Assembly: GCA_016711125.1 (NCBI GenBank)
Contig: JADJTQ010000012.1
Location: 640,031 to 704,030 of the forward strand
Direction: 5' to 3'
DNA length: 64,000 nt
Origin: Saprospiraceae bacterium
GTDB taxonomy: Bacteria > Bacteroidota > Bacteroidia > Chitinophagales > Saprospiraceae
The notes under the pieces are model-generated. The model did no database searches. It was not told the origin of the DNA and saw only the letters and a list, made by a program, of their open reading frames with translations. Each line of letters opens with the position of its first letter. Within the stretch, counting starts at the first letter, position 1. Made by a program: the position numbers and the translations under genes. Below are positions 10,530 through 19,901 of the stretch, piece by piece.

Positions 10530-11555
10530 TTAGCCTTTTCTCAAAGACGATTTTCGGGGTATCAATTCTGTGGTTAATATGGAAAAGTCTTCCGTCTGTC
10601 TTGTGTCATTAAGGCTATCGATAATGCGAGACACACTGATCTTGCCCATCTCAAAGGCCGGATGGTACATAGATGAAAGTGGGGGATCGACGATTTCACA
10701 AATCGGGTCGTCATTAAATCCGATTATGGCAACATCTTCCGGCACTTTCCTACCCATTTTTTTTGCGATTTGAATGGCGCATACGGCTGCAATATCATTG
10801 GCTCCAAAAACGCCATCTGGAGAATGACCATTCTTAAATAGCTCAGTAGCCATCACCAATGACTCCTCTCTACTCAAACTTTTGCCACTTAATATTAAAT
10901 CGGGATTGGCAGAAAGACCATGGTCTTCCAAAGCTTGCAAGAAGCCTCTTAATCGTTCTTTATAGAGCATTTGATTAAGTGAGCCTCCTATATGGGCAAT
11001 TCGGCGGCACCCCTGATCTATCAAATGAGCTGTTGCATCATATCCCGCTCTAAAGTTGTCAATCAGCACCTTTTGACCATCAAAATCAACTGGAACCCGG
11101 TCTACAAATACAACGGGAGTGCCGCTTTTATAAAACTGCTCAAAATGCTGATATTCAAGGGTCTCAATGGACAAGGAGGTGATCAGCCCACAAATTCGCA
11201 TATCATACAACGCTTTTGCATTATCCTGTTCGATGGCCAGATTGTCAGTAGTTTGCGATATAATTACATTATAGCCTCTCGCCCTGGCTTCCGCTTCGAT
11301 ACCGCTGATCAGATTGGATAAAAACGGCCGATTGATCCATGAGATTAAAACCCCAATGGTTTTCGACCGTTGATTTCTGAGATTTACCGCCATGATATTC
11401 GGCCGGTAACCACGCAATTTGGCAAGCTTCTTAACCGTCTGCCGAGTCTCAGCTCCAATACTAGGATGATCCTTCAGAGCCCTCGAAATGGTTGAGGGAG
11501 CCAGGTCAAGCTCTTTGGCGAGGTCATGGATGGTGATATAGACTTTTTCTTTCAA
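10530..11555 (-). CDS. LacI-family transcriptional regulator
   Basis: A complete 341-residue repressor-type protein. The N-terminal HTH is ITIHDLAKELDLAPSTISRAL (residues 7-27), followed by hinge-helix RGYRPNIMAVNLR and a periplasmic-binding-type sensor domain (IGVLISWINRPFLSNLI, GVFGANDIAAVCAIQIAKKMG, VAIIGFNDDPI). It lies downstream of the DUF1553 and DUF1501 genes on the same strand and likely controls a sugar regulon, either that operon or the + strand block to its left. Confidence 0.9.
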   Translation of the reverse strand: MKEKVYITIHDLAKELDLAPSTISRALKDHPSIGAETRQTVKKLAKLRGYRPNIMAVNLRNQRSKTIGVLISWINRPFLSNLISGIEAEARARGYNVIISQTTDNLAIEQDNAKALYDMRICGLITSLSIETLEYQHFEQFYKSGTPVVFVDRVPVDFDGQKVLIDNFRAGYDATAHLIDQGCRRIAHIGGSLNQMLYKERLRGFLQALEDHGLSANPDLILSGKSLSREESLVMATELFKNGHSPDGVFGANDIAAVCAIQIAKKMGRKVPEDVAIIGFNDDPICEIVDPPLSSMYHPAFEMGKISVSRIIDSLNDTRQTEDFSILTTELIPRKSSLRKG

Positions 11556-11612
11556 TACTGCGGATTCGAGAGACTAAATGTACTGAATCATCATTAACGG
11601 TTATATATATGT

Positions 11613-13067
11613 CTAACTTAATACCCCATTGACCACTTTCCCATGTACGTCTGTAAGTCTAAATCTACGACCTTGATACTTGAAGGTCAACTGCTCGTGA
11701 TCGACACCTAGCAAGTGTAGCAAAGTAGCCTGAAAATCATGTACATGAACCGGATCTTGCACCACATTATAACCAAAATCATCAGTAATACCGTAGTTTA
11801 AACCAGGCCTTACCCCTGCGCCGGCCATCCACATAGTAAAACATCTTGGATGATGATCCCGGCCATAATTGTCAGCGGTCAACTTGCCTTGTGAATAAAC
11901 GGTGCGTCCAAACTCGCCACCCCAAATGACCAGAGTATCTTCAAGTAGACCCCTTTGCTTAAGATCCTTGACCAAAGCTGCCGTTGCCTGGTCCGTGTTT
12001 CGGCATTGATGGGAAATACCAGCGGGCAAGTTGAGATGTTGATCCCATCCCTGATGATATAACTGTACAAATTTGACATCTCGCTCCAACAATTTTCTTG
12101 CCAGAAGACAATTAGCGGCATAGGTACCAGGATCACGACTGTCGGGACCGTAAAGATTATAAACATGGTCTGGCTCGTTGGACATATCCAACACTTCTGG
12201 TACGGAAGTTTGCATCCGAAATGCCATTTCATATTGTGCCATTCGTGCATTGATCTCCGCATCCTGATAAGTATCATTCTGTACATTATTAAGTTTTCTC
12301 AGACCATCAAGCATCCGTTCGCGATCAGTACGCTCAAATCCGTCCGGATCTTCTAAAAACAATACGGCATCCTTACCACTCCGGAACTGCACTCCCTGGT
12401 GTTCGGTGGGTAAAAATCCATTGCCCCATAGCCGGGCATATAGTGGCTGGCCCCCTGCGTTTTTGGATACCAATACGATAAAAGCCGGTAAATTCTCGTT
12501 GTCAGAACCCAGGCCATAACTCACCCAGGAGCCGATCGAAGGTCGGCCGGGCAACATACTGCCTGTCTGGAAAAAAGTGATCGCTGGATCGTGATTGATT
12601 GCTTCGGTGTGCATGGAATTGATGAAACAAAGATCGTCGACAATCCCTGCCGTATACGGCATTAGCTCGCTTACCCAGCGCTGGCAGGATCCATATTGTT
12701 TAAAATCATATATGGATGTTGTCATCGGAAATGTGGTCTGATTACCACTCATGCCAGTTAGTCTCTGGCCCTTCCGGACAGAATCTGGCAAATTCTGACC
12801 ATGAAATTCTTTTAACAAAGGTTTGTAGTCGAATAAATCCAGTTGAGACGGGCCCCCACTTTGAAATAAATAAACAATCCTTTTTACTTTTGGATTCTTT
12901 GTTCCTATCAATGGAAGCCTCTGCGTATGCAAACTTTGCACTTCGCTACGGAGTGACAACGGACCTAAGAGGCCTCCTAGCGCCAAGGCACCCAGCCCCA
13001 TGGAGGTCTTTGTGAAAAACTCTCGTCGGTCCAGGAGCTTGCCATGTTTTACCTCACTTTCTTCCAT
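11613..13067 (-). CDS. DUF1501 protein with Tat-type signal
   Basis: A 484-residue sulfatase-fold-like DUF1501 protein. The N-terminus has a twin-arginine motif (DRREFFTKTSMGLGALALGG), so it is probably exported folded. Characteristic blocks are RIVYLFQSGGPSQLDLFDYKP, MPYTAGIVDDLCFINSMHTEAINHDPA, LVIWGGEFGRT and GRDHHPRCFTMWMAG, which resemble alkaline-phosphatase-superfamily metal sites. The family almost always pairs with DUF1549/DUF1553 proteins. The gene starts 3 bases after the stop of that partner, so the two form an operon. Confidence 0.9.
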   Translation of the reverse strand: MEESEVKHGKLLDRREFFTKTSMGLGALALGGLLGPLSLRSEVQSLHTQRLPLIGTKNPKVKRIVYLFQSGGPSQLDLFDYKPLLKEFHGQNLPDSVRKGQRLTGMSGNQTTFPMTTSIYDFKQYGSCQRWVSELMPYTAGIVDDLCFINSMHTEAINHDPAITFFQTGSMLPGRPSIGSWVSYGLGSDNENLPAFIVLVSKNAGGQPLYARLWGNGFLPTEHQGVQFRSGKDAVLFLEDPDGFERTDRERMLDGLRKLNNVQNDTYQDAEINARMAQYEMAFRMQTSVPEVLDMSNEPDHVYNLYGPDSRDPGTYAANCLLARKLLERDVKFVQLYHQGWDQHLNLPAGISHQCRNTDQATAALVKDLKQRGLLEDTLVIWGGEFGRTVYSQGKLTADNYGRDHHPRCFTMWMAGAGVRPGLNYGITDDFGYNVVQDPVHVHDFQATLLHLLGVDHEQLTFKYQGRRFRLTDVHGKVVNGVLS

Positions 13068-13070
13068 AGA

Positions 13071-16000
13071 TCAACGTTTAGTAATAAAAGCATCGGAATT
13101 TATGATCGTGCTTGCCACTACGGCATAGGCAGCAAGTTGTAAGTCTTCCTTTTTCTCGCTTTGTACACCTAACCAACCCATTGCTCTCTCTGGCTGGACA
13201 TTAAATAGTGAAAGGTATTGTTCAAATAAATCCAGAAGCACGACCACTTCTTCTTTCTTGGGATGTCGGCCGGTCAACTTTCGGAAACTCGACCCAATGT
13301 CTTCTGAGTATTGCATCTCCTTTCCGATTGCACGGGCAGATTCGACAAAAATTGGATCGTTCATGAGGACCAATGCTTGGAGTGGAGTGTTTGTTTGTTG
13401 TCTCCGCATGCTACACTCACTTCTTCCAGGAGCATCAAACGTACTCTGGGTCGGGTGTGGCACCGATCGTTTCCAAATGGTGTAAAGGCTACGTCGATAG
13501 AGATCATCGTCTTTGCTCTGGACATAAGCTGCCCCATTCACCCTCCATAGTCCTTCCGGTTGATATGGGCTCACGGATGGGCCACCAAGCTTTTTTACCA
13601 ATAATCCACTCGCAGCCAGTGCCTGATCCCGGATCATCTCTGCCGATAATCTCCTGGATGGACCACGTGCATACAAGATATTTTCCGGATCACTTTGTCT
13701 TTTTTCCAGGTTTACAATCGAACTCTGACGGTAGGTTCTGGATGTCACCAATAATTTGATAAGCTCTTTGATATTCCAACCATTTTCCTGAAATGTAACG
13801 GCTAAATGATCGAGCAAGTCCGGGTGGGTAGGCATCACGCCCTGATTTCCAAAATCTTCCGCAGTCTTCACTATGCCCCGGCCAAAAAGCTGTTGCCATA
13901 TTCGATTGACCATAACTCGAGCGGTTAACGGATGTTCCGGTGCTGTGAGCCACTTGGCCAGTTCAAGTCTTGTGGGTTGCTTAACAGTGCTGTCCAAAGC
14001 CATTATGGCTCGTGGAGTGGATGATGTGACCCGCTCTTTGTAGGCATCATATTGACCCCGGTCAAGGATAAATGCTGGTCTTGGCAAGTCCATTTCTTTA
14101 TAGACCATCAACTCTTTTATCGTATCTGTATTTTTGCATAGCGCTTCTCTGGCATGCCTTAATGCAATTTCATTGTCGAGAAAAGTTTGATGATAGTTCG
14201 TATAATATTGCACCAGGTTGGCTCTTTCTTCGGGTACAAGATCTCTCGGGCTTTTATTGATGATATCGACGAAAGCTTGTGAATTGGCAATCTTCATTAT
14301 TTCGAGATTGGTCAAACTACGGTCAAATACAAACACATTGTCGATTACGGCTCCACCTATGCCCTTGCCTCTCCAGCGGGCTCCTATTTGAATCCCAGGC
14401 TCTTGCTCATTAGAAAATTTAAACAAAATAGATTTATACAAATTGTCGCTATCCGTTACAACTTCCAATGGTTTACCACCGAGGAAAACATTGAGAGCGT
14501 CAGCTCTCCCTGATCCATCATAAACTAACGTGAGCTGTATCCACTGATCACGGGGAATCGGTTCATTGGCATATCTGATGATGGCGTTATCTGGTGCAGT
14601 ATGGGCCATAAGTAACTCCAAACGGTGATCTTTCAAGGCCAGATGAAAACCCCGAAAATTATAAAGCACAGCACCATTTCCTTTATGTAAAATAACACCA
14701 TCTTTTAATTCATCCGGCAACAGCAGGGACAGACCCACACTAAATGACTCATAGCGCTCAAAAACGCCTACCCCACCCAAATCCAGCCATGCATCACCAT
14801 CCATTAGAAGCCCCTGCCCTTCTTTTCCCTTGCCAAAAGATGGCTTCTCATCACTCGAATTATTGCGATCCATTTTTCCACTTTGCCGAGGATTGACTTT
14901 ATTTTTCAGGTTTCCATTTAAGTCAAATTGGGCAAGGTGATGGCTTTCTTGGCGACCAATATCCATTGTTTTATAGGATGTTTTATCGATCCAGTCTTCA
15001 GCAGATATTTTCAGGTGGGCGGCAATTTTTAATTTTTCCGTTTCTAGGTCAGCAATTTTTTGATTCAGAAAATTAATCAGTGAATCCTGATGTGGGTTGG
15101 AAAGTAACATGGTAGGCACCGGAGTTGCGTCATTCCATGAAATCTGACCCGACTCATTTACATTATTGAAGAAGCTAAATAGCTGATAATAGTCCTTTTG
15201 TGAGATTGGATCAAATTTGTGATCATGACATTTAGCACATCCAAGTGTCATGCCCATAAAGGCGGTGCCGAAAGTATTGGTGCGATCTGATACGTACTCC
15301 ACCCGAAACTCCTCGGGTACAATTCCACCTTCCATATTTTGAGGATGTAGCCTTAAAAAGGTAGTAGCAATTTTTTCGGAACGATCGCTACCCGGTACAA
15401 GATCTCCAGCTAGCTGCAGGGTTACAAATTGATCATAGGGCATATTTTCATTAAAGCTCTCGATTACCCAATCCCGCCAGGGAGAAACGTCACGATAGCG
15501 ATCAACGGTATACCCATGCGTATCAGCGTATCGTGCCACATCCATCCAATCGACAGCCATACGCTCACCATATTCGGGTAAATCCAGCAAACGATCGACT
15601 AGGCGTTCATAGGCACCATCTTGATTATCTGCCAAAAAAGAATCCATGACCTCTATTGAAGGGGGCAAACCTGTTAGGTCGAAAGATAATCTTCGCAAAA
15701 GCGTTTCGCGATCCGCCTCTTCATTGAACTTTAACTTTTGTGCCTGAAACCTTTTTTCAATGAAATAATCAACCGGGTGGTTGGCGTCAGGTAATGCAGT
15801 TTTCTTCGGAGGAATAAAAGCCCAATGGTCCATATAGATTGCTCCGTCTTCAATCCACCGGATCAACAAGGCCTTCTCATCTGGATTCAGTGAGAGTTTT
15901 GACTCCACAGGAGGCATTATATGTTCGGGATCAGTGCTTAAGATACGATTGACCAATTCACTCAGATGAAGATTTCCGGGTACAATGGCACGAAGATCTG

Positions 16001-16286
16001 GATGTTCGGAAAGTTTGCCCTTGGCAATCGATTCAACATCTAAGCGCAAACCCGCCTCAAGTTTACCCTGGTCAGGACCATGACAGGAAAAACAACGATC
16101 AGACAAGATCGGACGGATATCTTGATTAAAATCCGGTGTTGTTTCAATCCGGTTATATCTCTCCGCAACCTCTGGAGGTAATGATCGCTGACCACAAGCG
16201 ATCAACAACGCTAAAAATGGCAATGCTATTAATCTCGTCAAGGTATCGTATCCTATTTTTTGCAAAATCTTGCTCCTTCGATTCAT
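13071..16286 (-). CDS. Cytochrome c-DUF1549-LamG-DUF1553 lipoprotein
   Basis: A 1071-residue exported protein. The lipobox is LIACGQ at about residue 32. Domains in order: cytochrome-c-like Planctomycete type (CFSCHGPDQGKLEAGLRLD, with CxxCH haem motif at about residue 67), DUF1549/PSCyt2 (residues ~150-370, GLPPSIEVMDSFL, with a second CxxCH-like LGCAKCHDHKFDP near 350), a LamG/concanavalin-like insert (~480-680) and DUF1553/PSD1 (~770-1060, RVMVNRIWQQLFGRGIV). This family is expanded in Planctomycetes, Verrucomicrobia and some Bacteroidota and is linked to polysaccharide use, but the biochemical function is unproven. First gene of the - strand operon with DUF1501. Confidence 0.9.
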   Translation of the reverse strand: MNRRSKILQKIGYDTLTRLIALPFLALLIACGQRSLPPEVAERYNRIETTPDFNQDIRPILSDRCFSCHGPDQGKLEAGLRLDVESIAKGKLSEHPDLRAIVPGNLHLSELVNRILSTDPEHIMPPVESKLSLNPDEKALLIRWIEDGAIYMDHWAFIPPKKTALPDANHPVDYFIEKRFQAQKLKFNEEADRETLLRRLSFDLTGLPPSIEVMDSFLADNQDGAYERLVDRLLDLPEYGERMAVDWMDVARYADTHGYTVDRYRDVSPWRDWVIESFNENMPYDQFVTLQLAGDLVPGSDRSEKIATTFLRLHPQNMEGGIVPEEFRVEYVSDRTNTFGTAFMGMTLGCAKCHDHKFDPISQKDYYQLFSFFNNVNESGQISWNDATPVPTMLLSNPHQDSLINFLNQKIADLETEKLKIAAHLKISAEDWIDKTSYKTMDIGRQESHHLAQFDLNGNLKNKVNPRQSGKMDRNNSSDEKPSFGKGKEGQGLLMDGDAWLDLGGVGVFERYESFSVGLSLLLPDELKDGVILHKGNGAVLYNFRGFHLALKDHRLELLMAHTAPDNAIIRYANEPIPRDQWIQLTLVYDGSGRADALNVFLGGKPLEVVTDSDNLYKSILFKFSNEQEPGIQIGARWRGKGIGGAVIDNVFVFDRSLTNLEIMKIANSQAFVDIINKSPRDLVPEERANLVQYYTNYHQTFLDNEIALRHAREALCKNTDTIKELMVYKEMDLPRPAFILDRGQYDAYKERVTSSTPRAIMALDSTVKQPTRLELAKWLTAPEHPLTARVMVNRIWQQLFGRGIVKTAEDFGNQGVMPTHPDLLDHLAVTFQENGWNIKELIKLLVTSRTYRQSSIVNLEKRQSDPENILYARGPSRRLSAEMIRDQALAASGLLVKKLGGPSVSPYQPEGLWRVNGAAYVQSKDDDLYRRSLYTIWKRSVPHPTQSTFDAPGRSECSMRRQQTNTPLQALVLMNDPIFVESARAIGKEMQYSEDIGSSFRKLTGRHPKKEEVVVLLDLFEQYLSLFNVQPERAMGWLGVQSEKKEDLQLAAYAVVASTIINSDAFITKR

Positions 16287-16377
16287 GATGTTTCCCTCAA
16301 CCTTAATACCGGGTCTAAATTACAAATTATTATCTTGGAGCAGATTCAATCCACAGGTCAAACTTAAAATTCAAGAT

Positions 16378-17250
16378 ATGCCGTACCAAACAATCTTGGT
16401 AGAAAATCAAGCGGGTGTCGTGTTGGTCACCTTAAATCGTCCTCAGGCGTTAAATGCCATCAATGGCCTCATGATGGAAGAATTGCTACGACTTTTTAGG
16501 CAGGATCTCCCGGGGCAGACTGATATAAAAGGGGTCATTTTAACTGGTGCCGGCGATAGGGCCTTTGTAGCCGGTGCTGACATTAGCGAGTTTCTTGGTT
16601 TTAATCAGGAGAATATTGAGACTTTTATCAGACGTGGACATCAAACTTTCAATGCTATTGAGGATTTTGACAGGCCGGTGATCGCTGCGATAAATGGTTA
16701 TGCCCTTGGTGGCGGATGTGAACTGGCCATGGCCTGCCATTTTCGGATTGCAACCAGGAATTCAAGATTTGGACAGCCGGAGGTCAACCTGGGTATCATA
16801 CCAGGTTATGGAGGTACTCAACGTCTGGTCCAATTGATTGGAAAAAGCAGAGGCCTTGATCTGTTAATGACCGGAGACATGATCGATGCGGAAACCGCAG
16901 AACAATGGGGTCTGGTTAATTACCTGGTTGAGGTCGGAGATGAAATTATAAAGGCACGGGAAATGATCGAAAAAATAGCCGATAAAGCTCCTCTGGCCAT
17001 CTCCAAGATTATTTCGACTGTAAATGCTTTTTATAATAAAAATAAAAATGGATTTGAACTGGAAATTGCCGGATTTGCGGCTTTGACTGACACAAATGAT
17101 TTTAAAGAAGGATCCAAAGCTTTTTTGGAAAAAAGAAAAGCGATCTTTAAGGAAAATAAATTCCAAGGGTCGGTGACCCCTTGGATTAATTTTTCAAATG
17201 CCTTGCCCCTCTGCTATTTCTCCCGTTTCGGTATTGAAACTTGTCACTGA
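16378..17250 (+). CDS. Enoyl-CoA hydratase/isomerase (crotonase)
   Basis: Crotonase-fold protein of beta-oxidation or butanoyl-CoA metabolism. Oxyanion-hole segments are AFVAGADISEF and GYALGGGCELAMAC (the GGGCELA glutamate is catalytic), followed by QPEVNLGIIPGYGGTQRL with the second glutamate. I start at ATG 16378 (MPYQTILVENQ), which matches the family start; an upstream in-frame start at 16270 overlaps the divergent lipoprotein gene. The family ends near KAIFKEK. Here about 30 unmatched residues follow, running through a terminator hairpin. One A missing in the A-run at ~17153 would give FKEK-stop, so the true end is probably near 17158. Confidence 0.9.
   Translation: MPYQTILVENQAGVVLVTLNRPQALNAINGLMMEELLRLFRQDLPGQTDIKGVILTGAGDRAFVAGADISEFLGFNQENIETFIRRGHQTFNAIEDFDRPVIAAINGYALGGGCELAMACHFRIATRNSRFGQPEVNLGIIPGYGGTQRLVQLIGKSRGLDLLMTGDMIDAETAEQWGLVNYLVEVGDEIIKAREMIEKIADKAPLAISKIISTVNAFYNKNKNGFELEIAGFAALTDTNDFKEGSKAFLEKRKAIFKENKFQGSVTPWINFSNALPLCYFSRFGIETCH
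17163..17195. terminator. Hairpin terminator between enoyl-CoA hydratase and small secreted gene
   Basis: CCAAGGGTC-ggt-GACCCCTTGG (17163-17184, one bulge) followed by attaattttt. It lies between convergent genes and can serve both strands. It falls inside the extended frame of the hydratase, supporting an indel at the end of that gene. Confidence 0.65.
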
Positions 17251-17704
17251 ACAGCTCTTACCTTTGTTATCACCCTCACATGCACCCCCACAACTAATAC
17301 CACTACTTGTCTGATAGTGCTGACAATAGTCGCCAATGATATCTACAAGATTCATTCCGCACGAGCAATAAACCATAATAGTACCTTCACTAATTATGCT
17401 AAAGGGAAGGCTTGTCACAGTAAATTGATCCGATGGCTTCTTACCGGGTGCATTATTTAAAATAAAAAGCACATCAGCACCCAAAGTATTCCTGGTAAGA
17501 TAAAAGTTGAATTCCTTTTTTAGAGTCATGCGGCTACCTTGTAAGCTGATTTTGCCGATCTGGGCATTCTTTACCTGCTTGAGCTGATTAGCGCTTAAAG
17601 AATGACTAGCGATACGGGTAAATGTCTGAGGTTTGACATCGATCGAAGAATTTAGCAACAGTGTAACCTCCCATTAAACACAAAAAAACTAACTTGATTT
17701 TCAT
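17194..17704 (-). CDS. Small secreted cysteine-rich protein, frameshift after signal peptide
   Basis: The main frame (from about 17658) ends in a Cys-rich tail (CSCGMNLVDIIG, YCQHY, CGGACEGDNKG). It has no ATG, but 45 bases upstream in the next frame an ATG at 17704 starts a clean signal peptide (MKIKLVFLCLMGGY). A one-base indel near 17665 joins them into a protein of about 168 residues. The layout (short signal, unstructured linker, C-terminal cysteines) resembles small secreted Bacteroidota peptides such as the NVEALA-type family, but the defining NVEALA motif is absent. The palindrome at 17770-17788 lies 75 bases upstream of the proposed start. Confidence 0.5.
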
Positions 17705-17769
17705 AATAAGATGTTTTGAGGTTAAAAATATAATACCCCAAAAATTATCGGATTAAACAATCATCTGGA

Positions 17770-17788
17770 ATCACCCTCGACGGGTGAT
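17770..17788. promoter_or_regulatory. Palindromic operator candidate, copy 1
   Basis: Perfect inverted repeat ATCACCC-tcgac-GGGTGAT centred 75 bases upstream of the proposed ATG at 17704. Two almost identical palindromes occur only around the solo LuxR gene at 33.3 and 33.8 kb. A TATATTTT stretch near 17730 could be the -7 element, which would put the palindrome near -50, an activator-like position. Confidence 0.5.
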
Positions 17789-17830
17789 TTTAGAATACTT
17801 GAATCTAATAGTAATTCGAAAAACACTTTT

Positions 17831-18190
17831 TTAGAAAATACATTCACCCATTTCCACTTCAAGTCTCGCTCCTGTTTGCACCTCAAAGCCGTTTTCAAGT
17901 AAGATTTCATTTCCTGCACGGAGCATCACTGTGCCGGTAGGGATTGACACGGTGGCTATGATCTGATTCGACGCTTGATAAAATCCCGGATTGATGGTGC
18001 CGGAATCCAGATAAACGTTGACGGGGCAGCCAAATGATTCAGTCACTAAGTTTTCAGAAAGAAGGTTTGCAGATACTAAGGTCGATTGACTTTTCTCCAC
18101 AATTGATATTGATTCAAACCCAATGTTAGAACCTCCACATTCAAGTGGATATAGGGCCAATGCCAGAATTAATGCAAAATAATATAACAT
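17831..18190 (-). CDS. Secreted protein with 3-coathanger-like C-terminal motif
   Basis: A 119-residue protein. A hydrophobic start (YYFALILALALYPLECGG, possible lipoprotein cysteine) is followed by a variable centre and a C-terminal repeat pattern GTVMLRAGNEILLENGFEVQTGARLEV. This pattern (AG-x-I-x-L-x-x-GF-x-V-x-x-GA) is the 3-coathanger stack motif that recurs at the ends of secreted Bacteroidota proteins. It likely faces the cell surface; partner or substrate unknown. Confidence 0.6.
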   Translation of the reverse strand: MLYYFALILALALYPLECGGSNIGFESISIVEKSQSTLVSANLLSENLVTESFGCPVNVYLDSGTINPGFYQASNQIIATVSIPTGTVMLRAGNEILLENGFEVQTGARLEVEMGECIF

Positions 18191-18630
18191 GAGTCGTTAT
18201 TCTCGATTCTTTAAAGTGATTGAACGAACGGAGTCCAGGATAAAGTTCATGCCTGAAGCAGATAGCAACAACTTATTACTGAAAGAATGATTGTCGTAAA
18301 TCTGCTAATCACTGACTATCAGCAGACCTTCACCATCCCTCATAAGGCAATTTCTATACCAAATCAGATGATCTCTTCACATTTAACACAATTACTACAT
18401 AATTGAATAAGATTAGATATTTTTCCCTTTTTTAAAATCCAGACGGGATAGAAAGAACATTCCATCTTGCAAAAAAGACAAAATCTATGACTGATAGAAG
18501 GTACTATCCGCCCATCTTCAATCGCCAAATGTTAACTTTGGGGGCGCCGCTACACATAACTCCGGTGAACAATTGTAGCAGATTACGGCGTTCGTAAAAA
18601 AGAAGAACCGATCATAAAAATTTGAAATAG
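18191..18630. other. Intergenic stretch, divergent promoters expected
   Basis: About 440 AT-rich bases between divergent genes (secreted protein on -, phosphorylase on +). No gene, hairpin terminator or repeat was noticed. Confidence 0.4.
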
Positions 18631-19824
18631 ATGAATCTGTGGACTCCTCAATTTAGAAAAAAATACCAAGATTTGCTTCAATCTCATGAGCAATTGATTA
18701 CTCAGAGCAATGAAAAATGTGAGCCAGGCAATGGAATATATAATCGATGGAAGAATCCGGTAATCTCTGCAGCACATTGTCCACTGACCTGGCGCTACGA
18801 CTTGGATGAAAAAAGCAATCCCCACCTGATGGAACGATTGGGTATTAATGCTGCTTTCAATTCAGGAGCCATTCTTCATGAGGGCAAATATCTGCTAATC
18901 GTTCGGGTAGAAGGCAACGACCGTAAGTCATTTTTTGCAGTGGCAGAGAGTCCCTCCGGAGTCGATCAATTTCGCTTTTGGGACTTGCCTGTATTGCTAC
19001 CTCAAACAGACAAGCCGGACGTCAATGTTTATGATATGAGGTTGGTGAAACACGAAGATGGTTGGATCTACGGCCTGTTTTGTACGGAAAGAAAGGATCT
19101 ATCGATGCCACACGACACGAGTGCGGCCGAAGCCCAATGTGGAATCGTACGCACAAAGGATCTGAAGCAATGGATCCGGCTGCCGGATTTGGTAACCTAT
19201 TCAGGACAGCAACGTAATGTAGTACTACATCCTGAATTTATCGATGGTAAATATGCCTTATATACCCGGCCTCAAGATGGATTCATCAGTGTAGGTGGCG
19301 GGGGTGGCATTGGATGGGGTCTATGCGATGATATGACTCAGCCCGAAGTAAAAGACGAAATAATCGTCGACGCCAAAGTTTATCATACGATCAAAGAAGT
19401 GAAAAACGGGCAAGGTCCGGCTCCAATAAAAACCGAGCATGGTTGGTTGCATCTCGCTCATGGAGTGCGAAATACGGCAGCGGGGTTACGCTATGTATTG
19501 TACATGTTCATGACTGACCTGCAGAAGCCCTGGAAGGTGACGCACCGTCCAGCTGGATACTTCATCGCTCCTGAAGAAGAGGAACGGGTGGGTGATGTTT
19601 CGAATGTAGCTTTTAGCAATGGTTGGATTATCAATGATCGCGATGAAATATTTATTTATTATGCGTCATCAGACACCCGAATGCATGTTGCTACTTCCAC
19701 TAAAGAAAGACTAGCAGACTATGTCATGCATACTCCGGAAGACCCTTTATTTTCACATCTTTGTGTTGCTCAGAGAATTGATTTAATCCAAAAAAATCTG
19801 AGCATTTTACAAGGAGTATCCTAA
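18631..19824 (+). CDS. GH130 beta-mannosyl-glucose phosphorylase
   Basis: A 397-residue family 130 phosphorylase, expected to phosphorolyse 4-O-beta-D-mannosyl-D-glucose to mannose 1-phosphate and glucose. Family blocks: YNRWKNPVISAAHCPLTWRYDL, LGINAAFNSGAILHEGKYLLIVRVEG, NVYDMRLVKHEDGWIYGLFCTER (the Asp before MR/L is the catalytic acid region), VVLHPEFIDGKYALYTRP and GPAPIKTEHGWLHLAHG. The GxxxxxP..RPQDGF context fits mannosylglucose phosphorylase. The next gene encodes the epimerase that makes its substrate, a classic mannan pathway pairing. Confidence 0.88.
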   Translation: MNLWTPQFRKKYQDLLQSHEQLITQSNEKCEPGNGIYNRWKNPVISAAHCPLTWRYDLDEKSNPHLMERLGINAAFNSGAILHEGKYLLIVRVEGNDRKSFFAVAESPSGVDQFRFWDLPVLLPQTDKPDVNVYDMRLVKHEDGWIYGLFCTERKDLSMPHDTSAAEAQCGIVRTKDLKQWIRLPDLVTYSGQQRNVVLHPEFIDGKYALYTRPQDGFISVGGGGGIGWGLCDDMTQPEVKDEIIVDAKVYHTIKEVKNGQGPAPIKTEHGWLHLAHGVRNTAAGLRYVLYMFMTDLQKPWKVTHRPAGYFIAPEEEERVGDVSNVAFSNGWIINDRDEIFIYYASSDTRMHVATSTKERLADYVMHTPEDPLFSHLCVAQRIDLIQKNLSILQGVS

Positions 19825-19901
19825 ATCGGTCTCGAAGACATCTTTTTTTCATAGTGCTATGCATTCGATCTATTAATATTTGATTCAGAGGATAAATAAT
19901 C

